Shown here: positions 38,232 to 46,396 of the stretch, one piece after another
How positions within the stretch are numbered: the stretch's first letter is position 1
Layout of the letters: every line of letters begins with the position of its first letter
Origin: Clostridium formicaceticum
GTDB taxonomy: Bacteria > Bacillota > Clostridia > Peptostreptococcales > Natronincolaceae
Reading direction: 5' to 3'
Assembly: GCF_001854185.1 (NCBI RefSeq)
Contig: NZ_CP017603.1
Location: forward strand, 4,154,001 to 4,218,000
Length of the DNA: 64,000 bases
The notes under the pieces: model-generated
What the model saw: only the letters and a program-made list of their open reading frames with translations
What the model was told of the DNA's origin: nothing
Database searches by the model: none
Made by a program: the position numbers and the translations under genes

Positions 38232-39023
38232 TTAAATCCAACCTGAGTATGGTCTTTGAGTTGTTCCATTGTGCAGCCATTTAATAAGAGTAATGAAATC
38301 AAAAACTGGCAATTGTGTAGCTTCTTGTATTGCAGCTGCATAAGGAGGCATATCACTACACTCAAGCAATATTGCTCCAATGTCATCATCTCCTTCAAGC
38401 AGTTCAAGAGCTGCTTGAACCACCTCTTCTCTTGCTTTTCCATTGTCAAAGTAACCTCTCATATCGACTACGGCTGAAAAATTTTCAGAATGCATCATAT
38501 CTTTAATCACAATGTTCCTAAAATCTTCAACACAACAGTTTTTAAATAATTCAGGGGTTATAGCTGATGCATTAGCAGTTAAAATGCCAACTTTTTGACC
38601 TGGCTTGATTATGCTTTTTATCCAAGGAAGCTGCACTAAGCTAGAAAGAGCTACTGGAACATCAAGTGCCTCTGCTACCCTTCGATGAAAATTTCCAAAG
38701 AAACCACATGCTGAACATATTGCCCTAACTCCCTCTTTTTCCACCATATGCTTAGCAGTAGCAATAATATCGTTTGCAATTGTAGGATCCGCAGCAAACA
38801 ATCTTTCATTCGTAAGATTAGGAACAGCCCTCATTCGTACTGGAAAATCGTAAGTATACGCATTAACAACATTTCCAGGCATCATAGGATAGTTCACATT
38901 TTCTATATATACAATGCCTACTGAGTATCCTGCCACCTGCTGATGATTAATTGCACGAACAAATCTGCTGTCATTATTCGATGTAAGATATCCATATTGC
39001 CTTCCATTCAATCTTTTATCCAT
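38232..39023 (-). CDS. Asp/Glu/hydantoin racemase-family protein
   Basis: 263 residues. The two catalytic cysteines of the family are present: C106 in SACGFFG and C222 in LECSDMPPY. It interconverts stereoisomers of an amino acid or related acid by two-base chemistry. Downstream of an amine dehydrogenase-type operon it could supply the enantiomer the dehydrogenase uses (inference). 117 bp separates it from the MoaD-like gene. Confidence 0.85.
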   Translation of the reverse strand: MDKRLNGRQYGYLTSNNDSRFVRAINHQQVAGYSVGIVYIENVNYPMMPGNVVNAYTYDFPVRMRAVPNLTNERLFAADPTIANDIIATAKHMVEKEGVRAICSACGFFGNFHRRVAEALDVPVALSSLVQLPWIKSIIKPGQKVGILTANASAITPELFKNCCVEDFRNIVIKDMMHSENFSAVVDMRGYFDNGKAREEVVQAALELLEGDDDIGAILLECSDMPPYAAAIQEATQLPVFDFITLIKWLHNGTTQRPYSGWI

Positions 39024-39140
39024 TTTAATCTTTTCCTCTCCTAATGAAGTTATATTTAATAGCTTGCAAAATCTTTAAGATATTTAGTATTCAAGGACTT
39101 TCAAATTTTGTAAATAACATTCCCCTATCTCTTACTCCTA

Positions 39141-39338
39141 TTAACCACCCCCTAGGATTCGAATAACCTTTATAATATCATTTTCTTTTAATACATGATT
39201 TTCATATTCTTTTTGTAAAAGTTGTTTACCATTTATAAAAATAGCAATCATATCATTGTATCCCTTTTCATGTAATAATTCTAATATTGTTGTATTTTCA
39301 GCAATACTAACTTTGTCCTTGTTCAAAGTAACTTCCAT
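39141..39338 (-). CDS. MoaD/ThiS-family small sulfur-carrier protein
   Basis: 65 residues, beta-grasp fold, ending RILGGG where the family ends in GG; the extra C-terminal Gly is unusual. Dedicated MoaD homologues occur beside aldehyde:ferredoxin oxidoreductases and supply sulfur for the tungsten/molybdenum pterin. It is 22 bp after the AOR-family gene. Confidence 0.87.
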   Translation of the reverse strand: MEVTLNKDKVSIAENTTILELLHEKGYNDMIAIFINGKQLLQKEYENHVLKENDIIKVIRILGGG

Positions 39339-39360
39339 ACCATCTCCGCCTTACATATAA

Positions 39361-40488
39361 TTAAGTATTTAATAACCAACCAAGAGATAGTTTTCTCAAA
39401 GTAGCATCTGTAGGATTTCCTGTTTCTTTGTCCCACCCTGCATATTCATAATATAATTCCTTTGCTTTTTCAAATTCTATTTTATTTAAACAAATATCTT
39501 TAGAAGGTCCATCATTAAAAGGTTCAAATATTCTTTCTGGTAAAACATCATCCTCCTTCGTAAATCCCTCCATTTTATTAAAATACCTCATCATATTTAT
39601 TCGTCTTTCCCCTATTCTCATCAACTCTAAAATGGATGTTTCCCAGCCAATACCAGCCATGCATAATTCTATAAATTCACTTGGACCATATAGCTGCCAA
39701 GACGGGCCCCAAGCAAATTGACATAGGCATAGAGTATCCAGCATAGAGTAGAAACATTGCGTGTCAAATGCAAACCTTACCTTTTCATCATCAAGAGAAA
39801 AAGAATCTTCATATCCCTTCCATATTCCCATCTTTGATAACCTTTCTCTTACAAAACTATCCTTCGGTATCACCAACCATGTATCATGTTCACTAGATTG
39901 ATGATCAGCACCAAAAGGATTTACTGCATATACCAAGCCTAATGAAGGTTTAAATTGTGGCATATGTGCTGGCAATTCTTGACCCTTAACAGTCATACTC
40001 AGTTTTATTGCATCTTTACCAATAACTTCTGCAGCCTTTTTACTACCTTTGCTCAATAATTCTCCAATACCTTGCCTATACACAATTTTTTCTATAATCA
40101 TAGGAATTACATCCTTATTTCCAAAACGCAATTCAATTCCATCAACGTCTTCAGTACTTAACAAACCCTTTTCATAACATTCCATTGCAAATGCAATTGT
40201 TGCGCCGCATGAAATTGTATCAAGACCATACATATTACACATTTGATTTGCTAATGAAATAGTAGTAAGATCATTTATTCCACAATATGATCCAAATGTA
40301 CTGCATGTTTCATATTCAGGGCCACCATATAATGGTTCAACTTGTGAAGTCATATTGCTTAATAGCAAATATACTCCTAAAGCAGATCCACCAGGGTAAA
40401 GACGATAAGTATCACTATCCAAAATAATTGTTTCAATTTCTCTATTAGTAAGATTAACTTTTAAGATTTTTGCTTCTGGAAAAGACAT
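39361..40488 (-). CDS. Aldehyde:ferredoxin oxidoreductase-family protein lacking the N-terminal domain
   Basis: 375 residues where AOR enzymes have about 600. The first 45 residues are the AOR start (LKVNLTNREIE, YPGGSALGVYLL). The sequence then jumps to EPLYGGPEYET, which is normally near residue 300. The missing part holds most of the pterin-binding AOR_N domain and the CxxCxxxC of the 4Fe-4S cluster. The C-terminal domains, including a late Cys near CLCQFA, are intact and in frame. Either a recent in-frame deletion or a non-catalytic derivative. GGGAGG site present. Confidence 0.82.
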   Translation of the reverse strand: MSFPEAKILKVNLTNREIETIILDSDTYRLYPGGSALGVYLLLSNMTSQVEPLYGGPEYETCSTFGSYCGINDLTTISLANQMCNMYGLDTISCGATIAFAMECYEKGLLSTEDVDGIELRFGNKDVIPMIIEKIVYRQGIGELLSKGSKKAAEVIGKDAIKLSMTVKGQELPAHMPQFKPSLGLVYAVNPFGADHQSSEHDTWLVIPKDSFVRERLSKMGIWKGYEDSFSLDDEKVRFAFDTQCFYSMLDTLCLCQFAWGPSWQLYGPSEFIELCMAGIGWETSILELMRIGERRINMMRYFNKMEGFTKEDDVLPERIFEPFNDGPSKDICLNKIEFEKAKELYYEYAGWDKETGNPTDATLRKLSLGWLLNT

Positions 40489-40521
40489 ATTGCATACCTC
40501 CCTAAGTTATATTCTTTCAAA

Positions 40522-41448
40522 TTATCTACTTACATGTGTAGTTTCTGGTTCTACATTTTCTATTTCTTCAATTTCATGTTTTGGACTTTTAAATGCTGAT
40601 CTAAACATATTAGCAGAAGTATAAATTACAACAGCTACTACTAACTTTTTAAGAATTTCAACGGGCAAGGTTTTTACTATATAAGCTGCAACTAAAACAC
40701 CTACCACACCAACTGTAGAATAAATCATACTAACTTGCCTATTATATTGTCCTTCTTGTACAAACTTCGTTCCGCAAATTGTCTGAAAAAATGCACATGA
40801 TCCCATCATTATAGGAAATATAACTATTGGCGACATGCCTAATGAAAGCAGTAATGCCATCATTGGAGCATACACTCCTATTCCTATGCAATTTGTAATT
40901 CCTAATATAAAGGCTCCAACCCATGCAATACCTAACTTAATACCTGAAAGATATGTAACATTTCCTCCTGGAGGCATAATGTTTAATATTTGAAGCACCA
41001 TTGTTATGGCTACTGCAAATAATCCAAACCCCATTCCTATTTGTATTTTTCTTTCTGGTAATTTTGAAACAATACTTGCACCTATATAAGAACCTATCAT
41101 AGTGCATACTATTATTGTAATCATTGTAAAAATGTCTACTTGTATTATGGTAATAAATATCAATGCTTGGAATAAAACTGGCATCATAGTAGCTACATTT
41201 AATGTACCTGGAATCTGTTTATCTTTAACCATACCAGTAAACTTAAATACTGCTGTAGACGACGCATAACTTCCTATACCTAATGCATCAAGAAAGTTTA
41301 CTATAAAAGCAAGAATTGAAGTAAATATAATGTTAACTTTTTCTAATTTTCCTTCTCTATAAAACCTTACATAGTCTTTAATAAATATAACAAGGAAACG
41401 TGATGACAAAAGAATCAATATCCCTAATATAATTTTAACAGGCGTCAT
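40522..41448 (-). CDS. TauE/SafE-family membrane transporter
   Basis: 308 residues, about eight helices, with the TauE repeats (ALGIGSYASSTAVFKFTG and GIGVYAPMMALLLSLG). The family exports sulfite, sulfonates or organic acids. It lies between the AOR-family and DapA-family genes in the operon. Confidence 0.88.
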   Translation of the reverse strand: MTPVKIILGILILLSSRFLVIFIKDYVRFYREGKLEKVNIIFTSILAFIVNFLDALGIGSYASSTAVFKFTGMVKDKQIPGTLNVATMMPVLFQALIFITIIQVDIFTMITIIVCTMIGSYIGASIVSKLPERKIQIGMGFGLFAVAITMVLQILNIMPPGGNVTYLSGIKLGIAWVGAFILGITNCIGIGVYAPMMALLLSLGMSPIVIFPIMMGSCAFFQTICGTKFVQEGQYNRQVSMIYSTVGVVGVLVAAYIVKTLPVEILKKLVVAVVIYTSANMFRSAFKSPKHEIEEIENVEPETTHVSR

Positions 41449-41502
41449 AATATCCTCCTCATTTTTAATAATTAAATATCGAAATCTTACAGATATATAA
41501 AT

Positions 41503-41565
41503 CTGGGTGCAATTACTTAATAATAAAATTTCGTATTATTGTTGAATTTCATTATTTGCACCCAG
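41503..41565 (-). repeat. Intra-operon hairpin between dapA-like and TauE genes
   Basis: CTGGGTGCAA at 41503-41512 and TTGCACCCAG at 41556-41565 are perfectly complementary across a 43-base AT-rich loop. There is no T-run. Probably an mRNA-processing or stability element inside the transcript. Confidence 0.5.
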
Positions 41566-41585
41566 TAAATCATAGATTTATATAA

Positions 41586-42488
41586 TTATTTAACTTCATA
41601 TCCTAACTTTATTAGTTGCTCTTTAAGCTTTGATTTTAACTCGGCAGTAGTTTGTGTTAAAGGCTTTCTGACTTTTCCGCCTTTAAGTCCAATCATATCT
41701 ACACCTGCTTTTACCGGACCTGGATATGGATTACCTTCAGCCTCCATTAAGTCATAAAAACCTGATAATTTACTGTTTAAATCACGAGCAGCTTTTATAT
41801 CTTTTTCCTCAACTGCTAGTTCATAAAGCTTAACAACTTCCTTTGGAAGCAAATTAACAAGAATGCCAAAGGCACCCTGTCCCCCAATGGAGAAGGTTGG
41901 AAGCATAAAATGTTCTTCACCAGTAAATACAGAAAAGTTATCTATATCCCTTGTTAAAGTAAGAACCTTACATAGATGACCAAAATCTGCAGATTCCTTA
42001 ACAGATACAATATTTTCTTCCTGACTCAATTCATAAATCATTTCAGGTGAAAGACAAACGTTAGTTGCTTCAGGGTAATTATAAATTACAATTCCGACTT
42101 TTGATTTTGCAGCTATTTCCTTGAAAAATTCAAGAATTCCGTCTTCACTTGTATGATGATAATAAGGAGGTAAAACCAGCCCCCATTTAGCGCCACATTC
42201 TGCAGCATAATTAGCAAGTTCGATTGTCTCCTTAGCAGTAAAACATCCAACACCTGCCATAACTGGTACCCTTCCAGCAGCGTATTCACAGCCAGCTTTG
42301 ATTAAACTTTTACGTTCCTCTAATGACATAACATGGTATTCTCCTGTTGTGCCTCCAACTAGAAGACCATGCACGCCACTTTCAATTTGAAAATCTATTA
42401 CCTTCTTATAAGCCTGAAAATCAATTGTTTCGTCATCATTAAATGGTGTTATTAACGGTACAATAATACCTTTTGGTGCATTAATCAT
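41586..42488 (-). CDS. DapA/N-acetylneuraminate lyase-family enzyme
   Basis: 300 residues, class I aldolase barrel. Phosphate/carboxyl loop GGTTGE at 45-50, catalytic Y136 (IYNYP) and Schiff-base K164 (SVKES). The family includes dihydrodipicolinate synthase, aldolases and the hydroxyproline-pathway deaminase of pyrroline-4-hydroxy-2-carboxylate. The location next to an amine dehydrogenase makes a catabolic role more likely than lysine synthesis. Confidence 0.87.
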   Translation of the reverse strand: MINAPKGIIVPLITPFNDDETIDFQAYKKVIDFQIESGVHGLLVGGTTGEYHVMSLEERKSLIKAGCEYAAGRVPVMAGVGCFTAKETIELANYAAECGAKWGLVLPPYYHHTSEDGILEFFKEIAAKSKVGIVIYNYPEATNVCLSPEMIYELSQEENIVSVKESADFGHLCKVLTLTRDIDNFSVFTGEEHFMLPTFSIGGQGAFGILVNLLPKEVVKLYELAVEEKDIKAARDLNSKLSGFYDLMEAEGNPYPGPVKAGVDMIGLKGGKVRKPLTQTTAELKSKLKEQLIKLGYEVK

Positions 42489-42517
42489 AATTTATTCCTC
42501 CTAATAATTTGAAATAT

Positions 42518-43711
42518 TTAATCAGCAAATACAACTTTTTTATTTTTATATCTTGAAAATTTCAACTTTTCTATATCAAAATCTGTTTTTTCTCCAGAAA
42601 TAATCTGCGTCATCATTCTACCTGTTATTCCGGATAAGCTGATGCCATCACCTTCATGTCCTGCTGCTATATAATAACCTGGTACTTCATCAACTTCTGA
42701 TACTATTGGCAAGTGATCGGCACAATAAGGCCTTACTCCGCTATATGCTCTGATACAGTTTATTTCTTTTAAGATTGGGAAAAATCGCATTCCTCTTTCA
42801 GCAACAGCCATCATAACTTCAAGTTCTGTACTAATGTCAAATCCCTTGTTCTCACGATTACCTCCAAGTAAAAAATTGTTATCTCTTGTAGGCTCTATAT
42901 TAAAGGCAACATTGTGTCTTTCAACTAGCTTACTTACATTTCTTTTAAAATTAATATCTTCAAACTTAGAAAGCATATATCCAAATTCATGGACTTTTTG
43001 ATTTACAACTTTAAATGATTTTTCTGAAATCAATACGATTCCTTTTCTTGGTGTAATCGGAATATCTATTCCTACCATATTCCCAAGTTCAGATGCCCAT
43101 GCACCACCACAATTTACAACTCTTTTTGTTTTAAATTCACCTTTGTCTGTAACAACGTTTTCAACAGCACCTTTTTCATCTAATTTAATATCCATAACCG
43201 TATGATGATGGAAAACTTTTAGTCCAAGTTTTTTTCCTTCTTCAACAAATGCGTAGCATAGTTTATACGGAGACATTGACGAATCAGGTGTAGTCCATAT
43301 ACCTCCCAGTAAGTCTTTTGCTAGATAAGGTTCCATCTCTTGCATTTCATAATTATCAACCATTCTCATATCATAGCCATCTGCTTGCTGCTGAGCTACA
43401 TACTCTTTAGCTACTTCTAATTCTTGTTCAGTTTCACAAACGTATAAGCTACCAGGTTGCTTAAATTCAAAATCATATGAAAAGGTTTTTGCCAATTCCT
43501 TAAATACTTGAATGCTTTCATAACCCATTTTAGTGTCAATACCTGGTTTTTTATCGCAGATCAGTGCAACTGCATCACATCTACTTGAAGTACCATTTGC
43601 AATATCTCCTCTTTCAACTAATGCAACGTCGTATCCCTTTTTAGTCAGATGGTAGGCTATACTTGAGCCAATTGCTCCTGCCCCAATTACAACTACATCA
43701 AAACTATTCAT
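42518..43711 (-). CDS. FAD-dependent amine/amino acid dehydrogenase (DAO family)
   Basis: 397 residues. N-terminal FAD motif VVVIGAGAIGSSIAYHL, glycine/D-amino acid oxidase fold, C-terminal GHEGDGISLSG. It overlaps the BFD gene by 4 bases (ATGA), so the products should form one complex. It corresponds to the substrate-oxidising subunit in HcnC, LhpB and proline dehydrogenase beta-type complexes. Confidence 0.9.
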   Translation of the reverse strand: MNSFDVVVIGAGAIGSSIAYHLTKKGYDVALVERGDIANGTSSRCDAVALICDKKPGIDTKMGYESIQVFKELAKTFSYDFEFKQPGSLYVCETEQELEVAKEYVAQQQADGYDMRMVDNYEMQEMEPYLAKDLLGGIWTTPDSSMSPYKLCYAFVEEGKKLGLKVFHHHTVMDIKLDEKGAVENVVTDKGEFKTKRVVNCGGAWASELGNMVGIDIPITPRKGIVLISEKSFKVVNQKVHEFGYMLSKFEDINFKRNVSKLVERHNVAFNIEPTRDNNFLLGGNRENKGFDISTELEVMMAVAERGMRFFPILKEINCIRAYSGVRPYCADHLPIVSEVDEVPGYYIAAGHEGDGISLSGITGRMMTQIISGEKTDFDIEKLKFSRYKNKKVVFAD

Positions 43712-43992
43712 TTGACTCCACCTCCTCCTAAAGCTCCAAAAGCAACTGGTCTTACGGGAGGACGTGGTGTTGATGCACTTATTTCTTCAGGAGAACTTCC
43801 TAATTCTTGCCTTAAAATTTGCTGTACTAATTTCTCACAAGTACGTCCTTGGCATAATCCCATTCCAGCTCTTGTTCTTCTCTTAATTCCTGTGATATCA
43901 CATGCTCCTTGTCTGATTGCTTCTTTTATCTCTCCTACAGTAACTTCTTCACATCTGCATACCAGCATATCATCATTATTAAAATTACTCAC
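43708..43992 (-). CDS. BFD-like [2Fe-2S] subunit
   Basis: 94 residues from the GTG at 43992, seven bases after AAAGGAGG; a GTG at 44010 would place that site inside the gene. The BFD cysteines CRC .. GLCQGRTC are present (CxC and CxxxxC). In multi-subunit proline-type dehydrogenases this small Fe-S subunit bridges the two flavoproteins. Confidence 0.88.
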   Translation of the reverse strand: MSNFNNDDMLVCRCEEVTVGEIKEAIRQGACDITGIKRRTRAGMGLCQGRTCEKLVQQILRQELGSSPEEISASTPRPPVRPVAFGALGGGGVK

Positions 43993-44065
43993 AGCTATTC
44001 CTCCTTTCACATGGATAAACTATCATTTAATCTAATATTTAAAGGATTATTTCTGCCACATCTTA

Positions 44066-44560
44066 TTACAATCTTTTTATACTTCGTACTTCTTCTACCT
44101 TATCCATAGGTACTGCAACTGTTACAACAGGTGTTCTGTCATAACTCTCAGGATTTTGAATTTTGATTACTGTTCCTTTGCATAATATCTGACCCCTTCT
44201 GTTAACAGCTTCTACTACTTGACCTTTTTCAGGTAAAGGGTAATATTCATATGGAAATGATACTGTACCTTCTGTATCAGAGTAATTCTTATTAACTATA
44301 AAAATAGCTAATCCTGAACAGTTTGCTACACAAACACCACAGCCTATGCATTTCTCCTCAACGAGTCTCGGCAAATTTGTAATAGGCTCTCCTATGTTTA
44401 TAGCTCCAAACTTGCATGAATTTTCGCATGGATTGCATGGGATCTCATGGATGCACTCAATAATTGCAATAAGTCCTTCGCTAAAGCGTTTTTCAGAAGG
44501 ATAGTGTCCTTTAGCCTTCAATTCCTCTATTGTTAAAAAGCCGTTTTGTTCTAATGACAT
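44066..44560 (-). CDS. 4Fe-4S electron-transfer subunit
   Basis: About 164 residues. Two ferredoxin-type motifs: CIHEIPCNPCENSC and CIGCGVCVANC. The ATG at 44560 has the better spacing from GGAGG; an ATG two codons upstream is possible. It lies between the FAD and BFD subunit genes, as the ferredoxin subunit of alpha-beta-gamma-delta amino acid dehydrogenases. Confidence 0.87.
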   Translation of the reverse strand: MSLEQNGFLTIEELKAKGHYPSEKRFSEGLIAIIECIHEIPCNPCENSCKFGAINIGEPITNLPRLVEEKCIGCGVCVANCSGLAIFIVNKNYSDTEGTVSFPYEYYPLPEKGQVVEAVNRRGQILCKGTVIKIQNPESYDRTPVVTVAVPMDKVEEVRSIKRL

Positions 44561-44589
44561 TATCATTCACCTCCTTACGTTATGTATTT

Positions 44590-45705
44590 CTATACGTTTA
44601 CAAGCTCTTTGAAACTTTCCATCTGCCTTGACTTAGCCTTCATCCTCACTTCTCCATCAGGACCTGATCTTAGACCATCAAGCCTTTCCCAAATTTCACC
44701 CTTAAGTTTTTCTGCTTCTATCGGTTCAATCTTTCCAAGTGCTTCTGCAATTGCAACGCCAGCTAATCGACCTTCTTCCAATGCAGTATTTGCTTCTTCT
44801 ATGCCAGTAATATCACCAACTACATAGATTCCAGGATATGTAGATTCCATATTTGTATTATGCAGTGGAATCCATCCTCCTAAAACAGTATCAAACTTAG
44901 TTTGGCAGTCATGCATTATAGCTAATTCTGCTAATGGCTTGAGACCTGCTGCAATCGCAATGGTATCAACCTTCACTACTTTTTCTGTCCCCTCAATTGG
45001 CTGCCATTTATCATCAACCTCACAGATTACTGCCTCTGTTACACGATCTTTCCCTTTAGCCTCAAGAATGGTATGTCTTGTATATATTGGTACACCTGCT
45101 CTTGTAATTTTTGAAGCATGTACGGCATATCCACCGATATTAGGAGCTGCCTCTACTAATGCAACCACATCTACACCACCTTGCAAAAGTTGATAAGATA
45201 CAATAAGCCCAACATTTCCTGATCCAATCATCACAACTTTTTTACCTGGCTTTACACGGTTGCTATTTATCATTGTCTGAGCTGCACCTGCACCCATTAC
45301 TCCAGGTAACGTCCAACCCTTAAATCGAACAACATTCTCAGAACCACCAGTTGCAATGACAATTTTTTCAGCTTCAATAAGCTTTACTTTTTTATCAATG
45401 TCATCCGTTCCAGTTTCTACCGCCATAGTCTTTTCTTTAGACAATCCTATTACTACACTGTTAAGCCATATCTCTACTCCATAATCTTTCGCTTCCTGAA
45501 GAAGTTGACTTCCAATATCCATGCCCCTAATACCTGCGCGATGAGCACTTGATCCAAAGAATTTATGAATCTGCTTAATCAACTGACCACCGGCTTCTGC
45601 ATTAGCGTCTATCACTAATACTTGAACCCCCCTTTTAGCTGCTTCAATTGCTGCAGCTAGTCCTGCTGGTCCCCCACCAATCACTACTACTTCTTTCTTA
45701 ATCAC
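44590..45705 (-). CDS. NAD(P)/FAD-dependent oxidoreductase subunit (HcnB/LhpE-like)
   Basis: About 371 residues. FAD motif VVVIGGGPAGLAAAIEAAKRG near the N-terminus and a second nucleotide motif VVMIGSGNVGLIVSYQLL. No ATG: GTG at 45705 (AAAGGAG eleven bases upstream) or GTG at 45717 (nearly touching the site). It overlaps the 2Fe-2S gene. Acts as the flavin electron acceptor of the dehydrogenase complex. Confidence 0.88.
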   Translation of the reverse strand: MIKKEVVVIGGGPAGLAAAIEAAKRGVQVLVIDANAEAGGQLIKQIHKFFGSSAHRAGIRGMDIGSQLLQEAKDYGVEIWLNSVVIGLSKEKTMAVETGTDDIDKKVKLIEAEKIVIATGGSENVVRFKGWTLPGVMGAGAAQTMINSNRVKPGKKVVMIGSGNVGLIVSYQLLQGGVDVVALVEAAPNIGGYAVHASKITRAGVPIYTRHTILEAKGKDRVTEAVICEVDDKWQPIEGTEKVVKVDTIAIAAGLKPLAELAIMHDCQTKFDTVLGGWIPLHNTNMESTYPGIYVVGDITGIEEANTALEEGRLAGVAIAEALGKIEPIEAEKLKGEIWERLDGLRSGPDGEVRMKAKSRQMESFKELVNV

Positions 45706-46024
45706 TGAAATTCGCACTCCTTTCTACGCCATGCTGTGTCTCAATAATCATTCCTTCCTTTACTGAAGTTACGCATGTTCGAACATTTGGTTTTCCATTA
45801 ACTATCATAGCGCAATCAGTACATTGTCCTATACCGCAAAACAACCCTCGTGGCTCTTTTCTTTTTACGGTATATCTATTAACTATAATTCCATTAGCAA
45901 GAAGGGTTGCTAAGATTTTCTCTCCCTCCTTCGCTTTTATCTTCTTACCGTCTACTGTAATCTCCACAATCTTTCCAGGATCATTCTTCCCAAGAATAAC
46001 GTGATCATCAACTCTCAAACACAT
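45698..46024 (-). CDS. (2Fe-2S)-binding subunit (HcnA-like), first gene of operon
   Basis: 108 residues from the ATG at 46024 with AGGAGG eight bases upstream. Plant-type 2Fe-2S motif FCGIGQCTDC and a distal RTC cysteine. A longer frame to 46072 only exists because a 61-bp duplication copies the ribosome site and first codons. It is the first gene after the sigma-54 promoter at 46127-46141. Confidence 0.88.
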   Translation of the reverse strand: MCLRVDDHVILGKNDPGKIVEITVDGKKIKAKEGEKILATLLANGIIVNRYTVKRKEPRGLFCGIGQCTDCAMIVNGKPNVRTCVTSVKEGMIIETQHGVERSANFSD

Positions 46025-46116
46025 TATCATTTCCTCCTTTCTTGCGTGTTTCACTAATAACGTGATCATCAACGCTTAAACACATTATCACTTCCTCCTT
46101 TCTTGCGTGCTTCACT
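45995..46116 (-). repeat. 61-bp tandem duplication covering RBS and start of the 2Fe-2S gene
   Basis: Units 45995-46055 and 46056-46116 are the same sequence with only a few differences. Each has AGGAGG, ATG and the codons MCLxVDDHVI. The upstream copy opens a 25-codon frame (MCLSVDDHVISETRKK...) that overlaps the real start out of frame, so it can act as a leader peptide. Confidence 0.9.
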
Positions 46117-46126
46117 AATGTATAAA

Positions 46127-46141
46127 GCAACTAGTGTGCCA
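46127..46141 (-). promoter_or_regulatory. Sigma-54 (-24/-12) promoter
   Basis: On the minus strand TGGCACACTAGTTGC, an exact match to TGGCAC-N5-TTGC. It lies about 100 bp upstream of the 2Fe-2S gene start and directs transcription of 46024 to at least 39.1 kb. Confidence 0.92.
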
Positions 46142-46212
46142 ATTCTTTAATCTTAGTTTAATAAAACCTAAACAACCTCCAGAGTTATTGAATTTATTAT
46201 GTTTTAAATAAT

Positions 46213-46268
46213 AAAAAAAGAAATAAACGAATACTTTTAAAATCAAAGTATTCGTTTATTTCTTTTTT
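46213..46268 (-). terminator. Strong terminator after the sigma-54 activator gene
   Basis: A 24-25-bp stem at 46213-46237 and 46245-46268 (GAAATAAACGAATACTTT and complement) with a seven-base loop and T-run. It stops read-through from the activator gene into the operon. Confidence 0.88.
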
Positions 46269-46272
46269 AAGT

Positions 46273-46371
46273 TTATGCAAACTTGCATAAATTTTTATTT
46301 TCTTCACCTTATTTATTTAACATAAACCTTGATATTACATGTTTTTATGCACATTGTGCAAACTTGCATAA
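46273..46371 (-). promoter_or_regulatory. Two upstream activator sites (inverted repeats)
   Basis: TTATGCAAACTTGCATAA at 46273-46290 and TTGTGCAAACTTGCATAA at 46354-46371. They share TGCAA-AC-TTGCATAA and are 81 bp apart. They are about 130-245 bp upstream of the -24/-12 promoter, the usual place for enhancer sites of the Fis-type HTH of sigma-54 activators, here likely the adjacent protein. Confidence 0.85.
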
Positions 46372-46396
46372 CATATCTTTTGAATTATTCAGCCTT

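Noticed and set aside
43712-44035. 107-codon plus-strand ORF over the BFD gene.
   Set aside because: Antisense of a clear Fe-S protein with intact cysteine pattern; a shadow frame.
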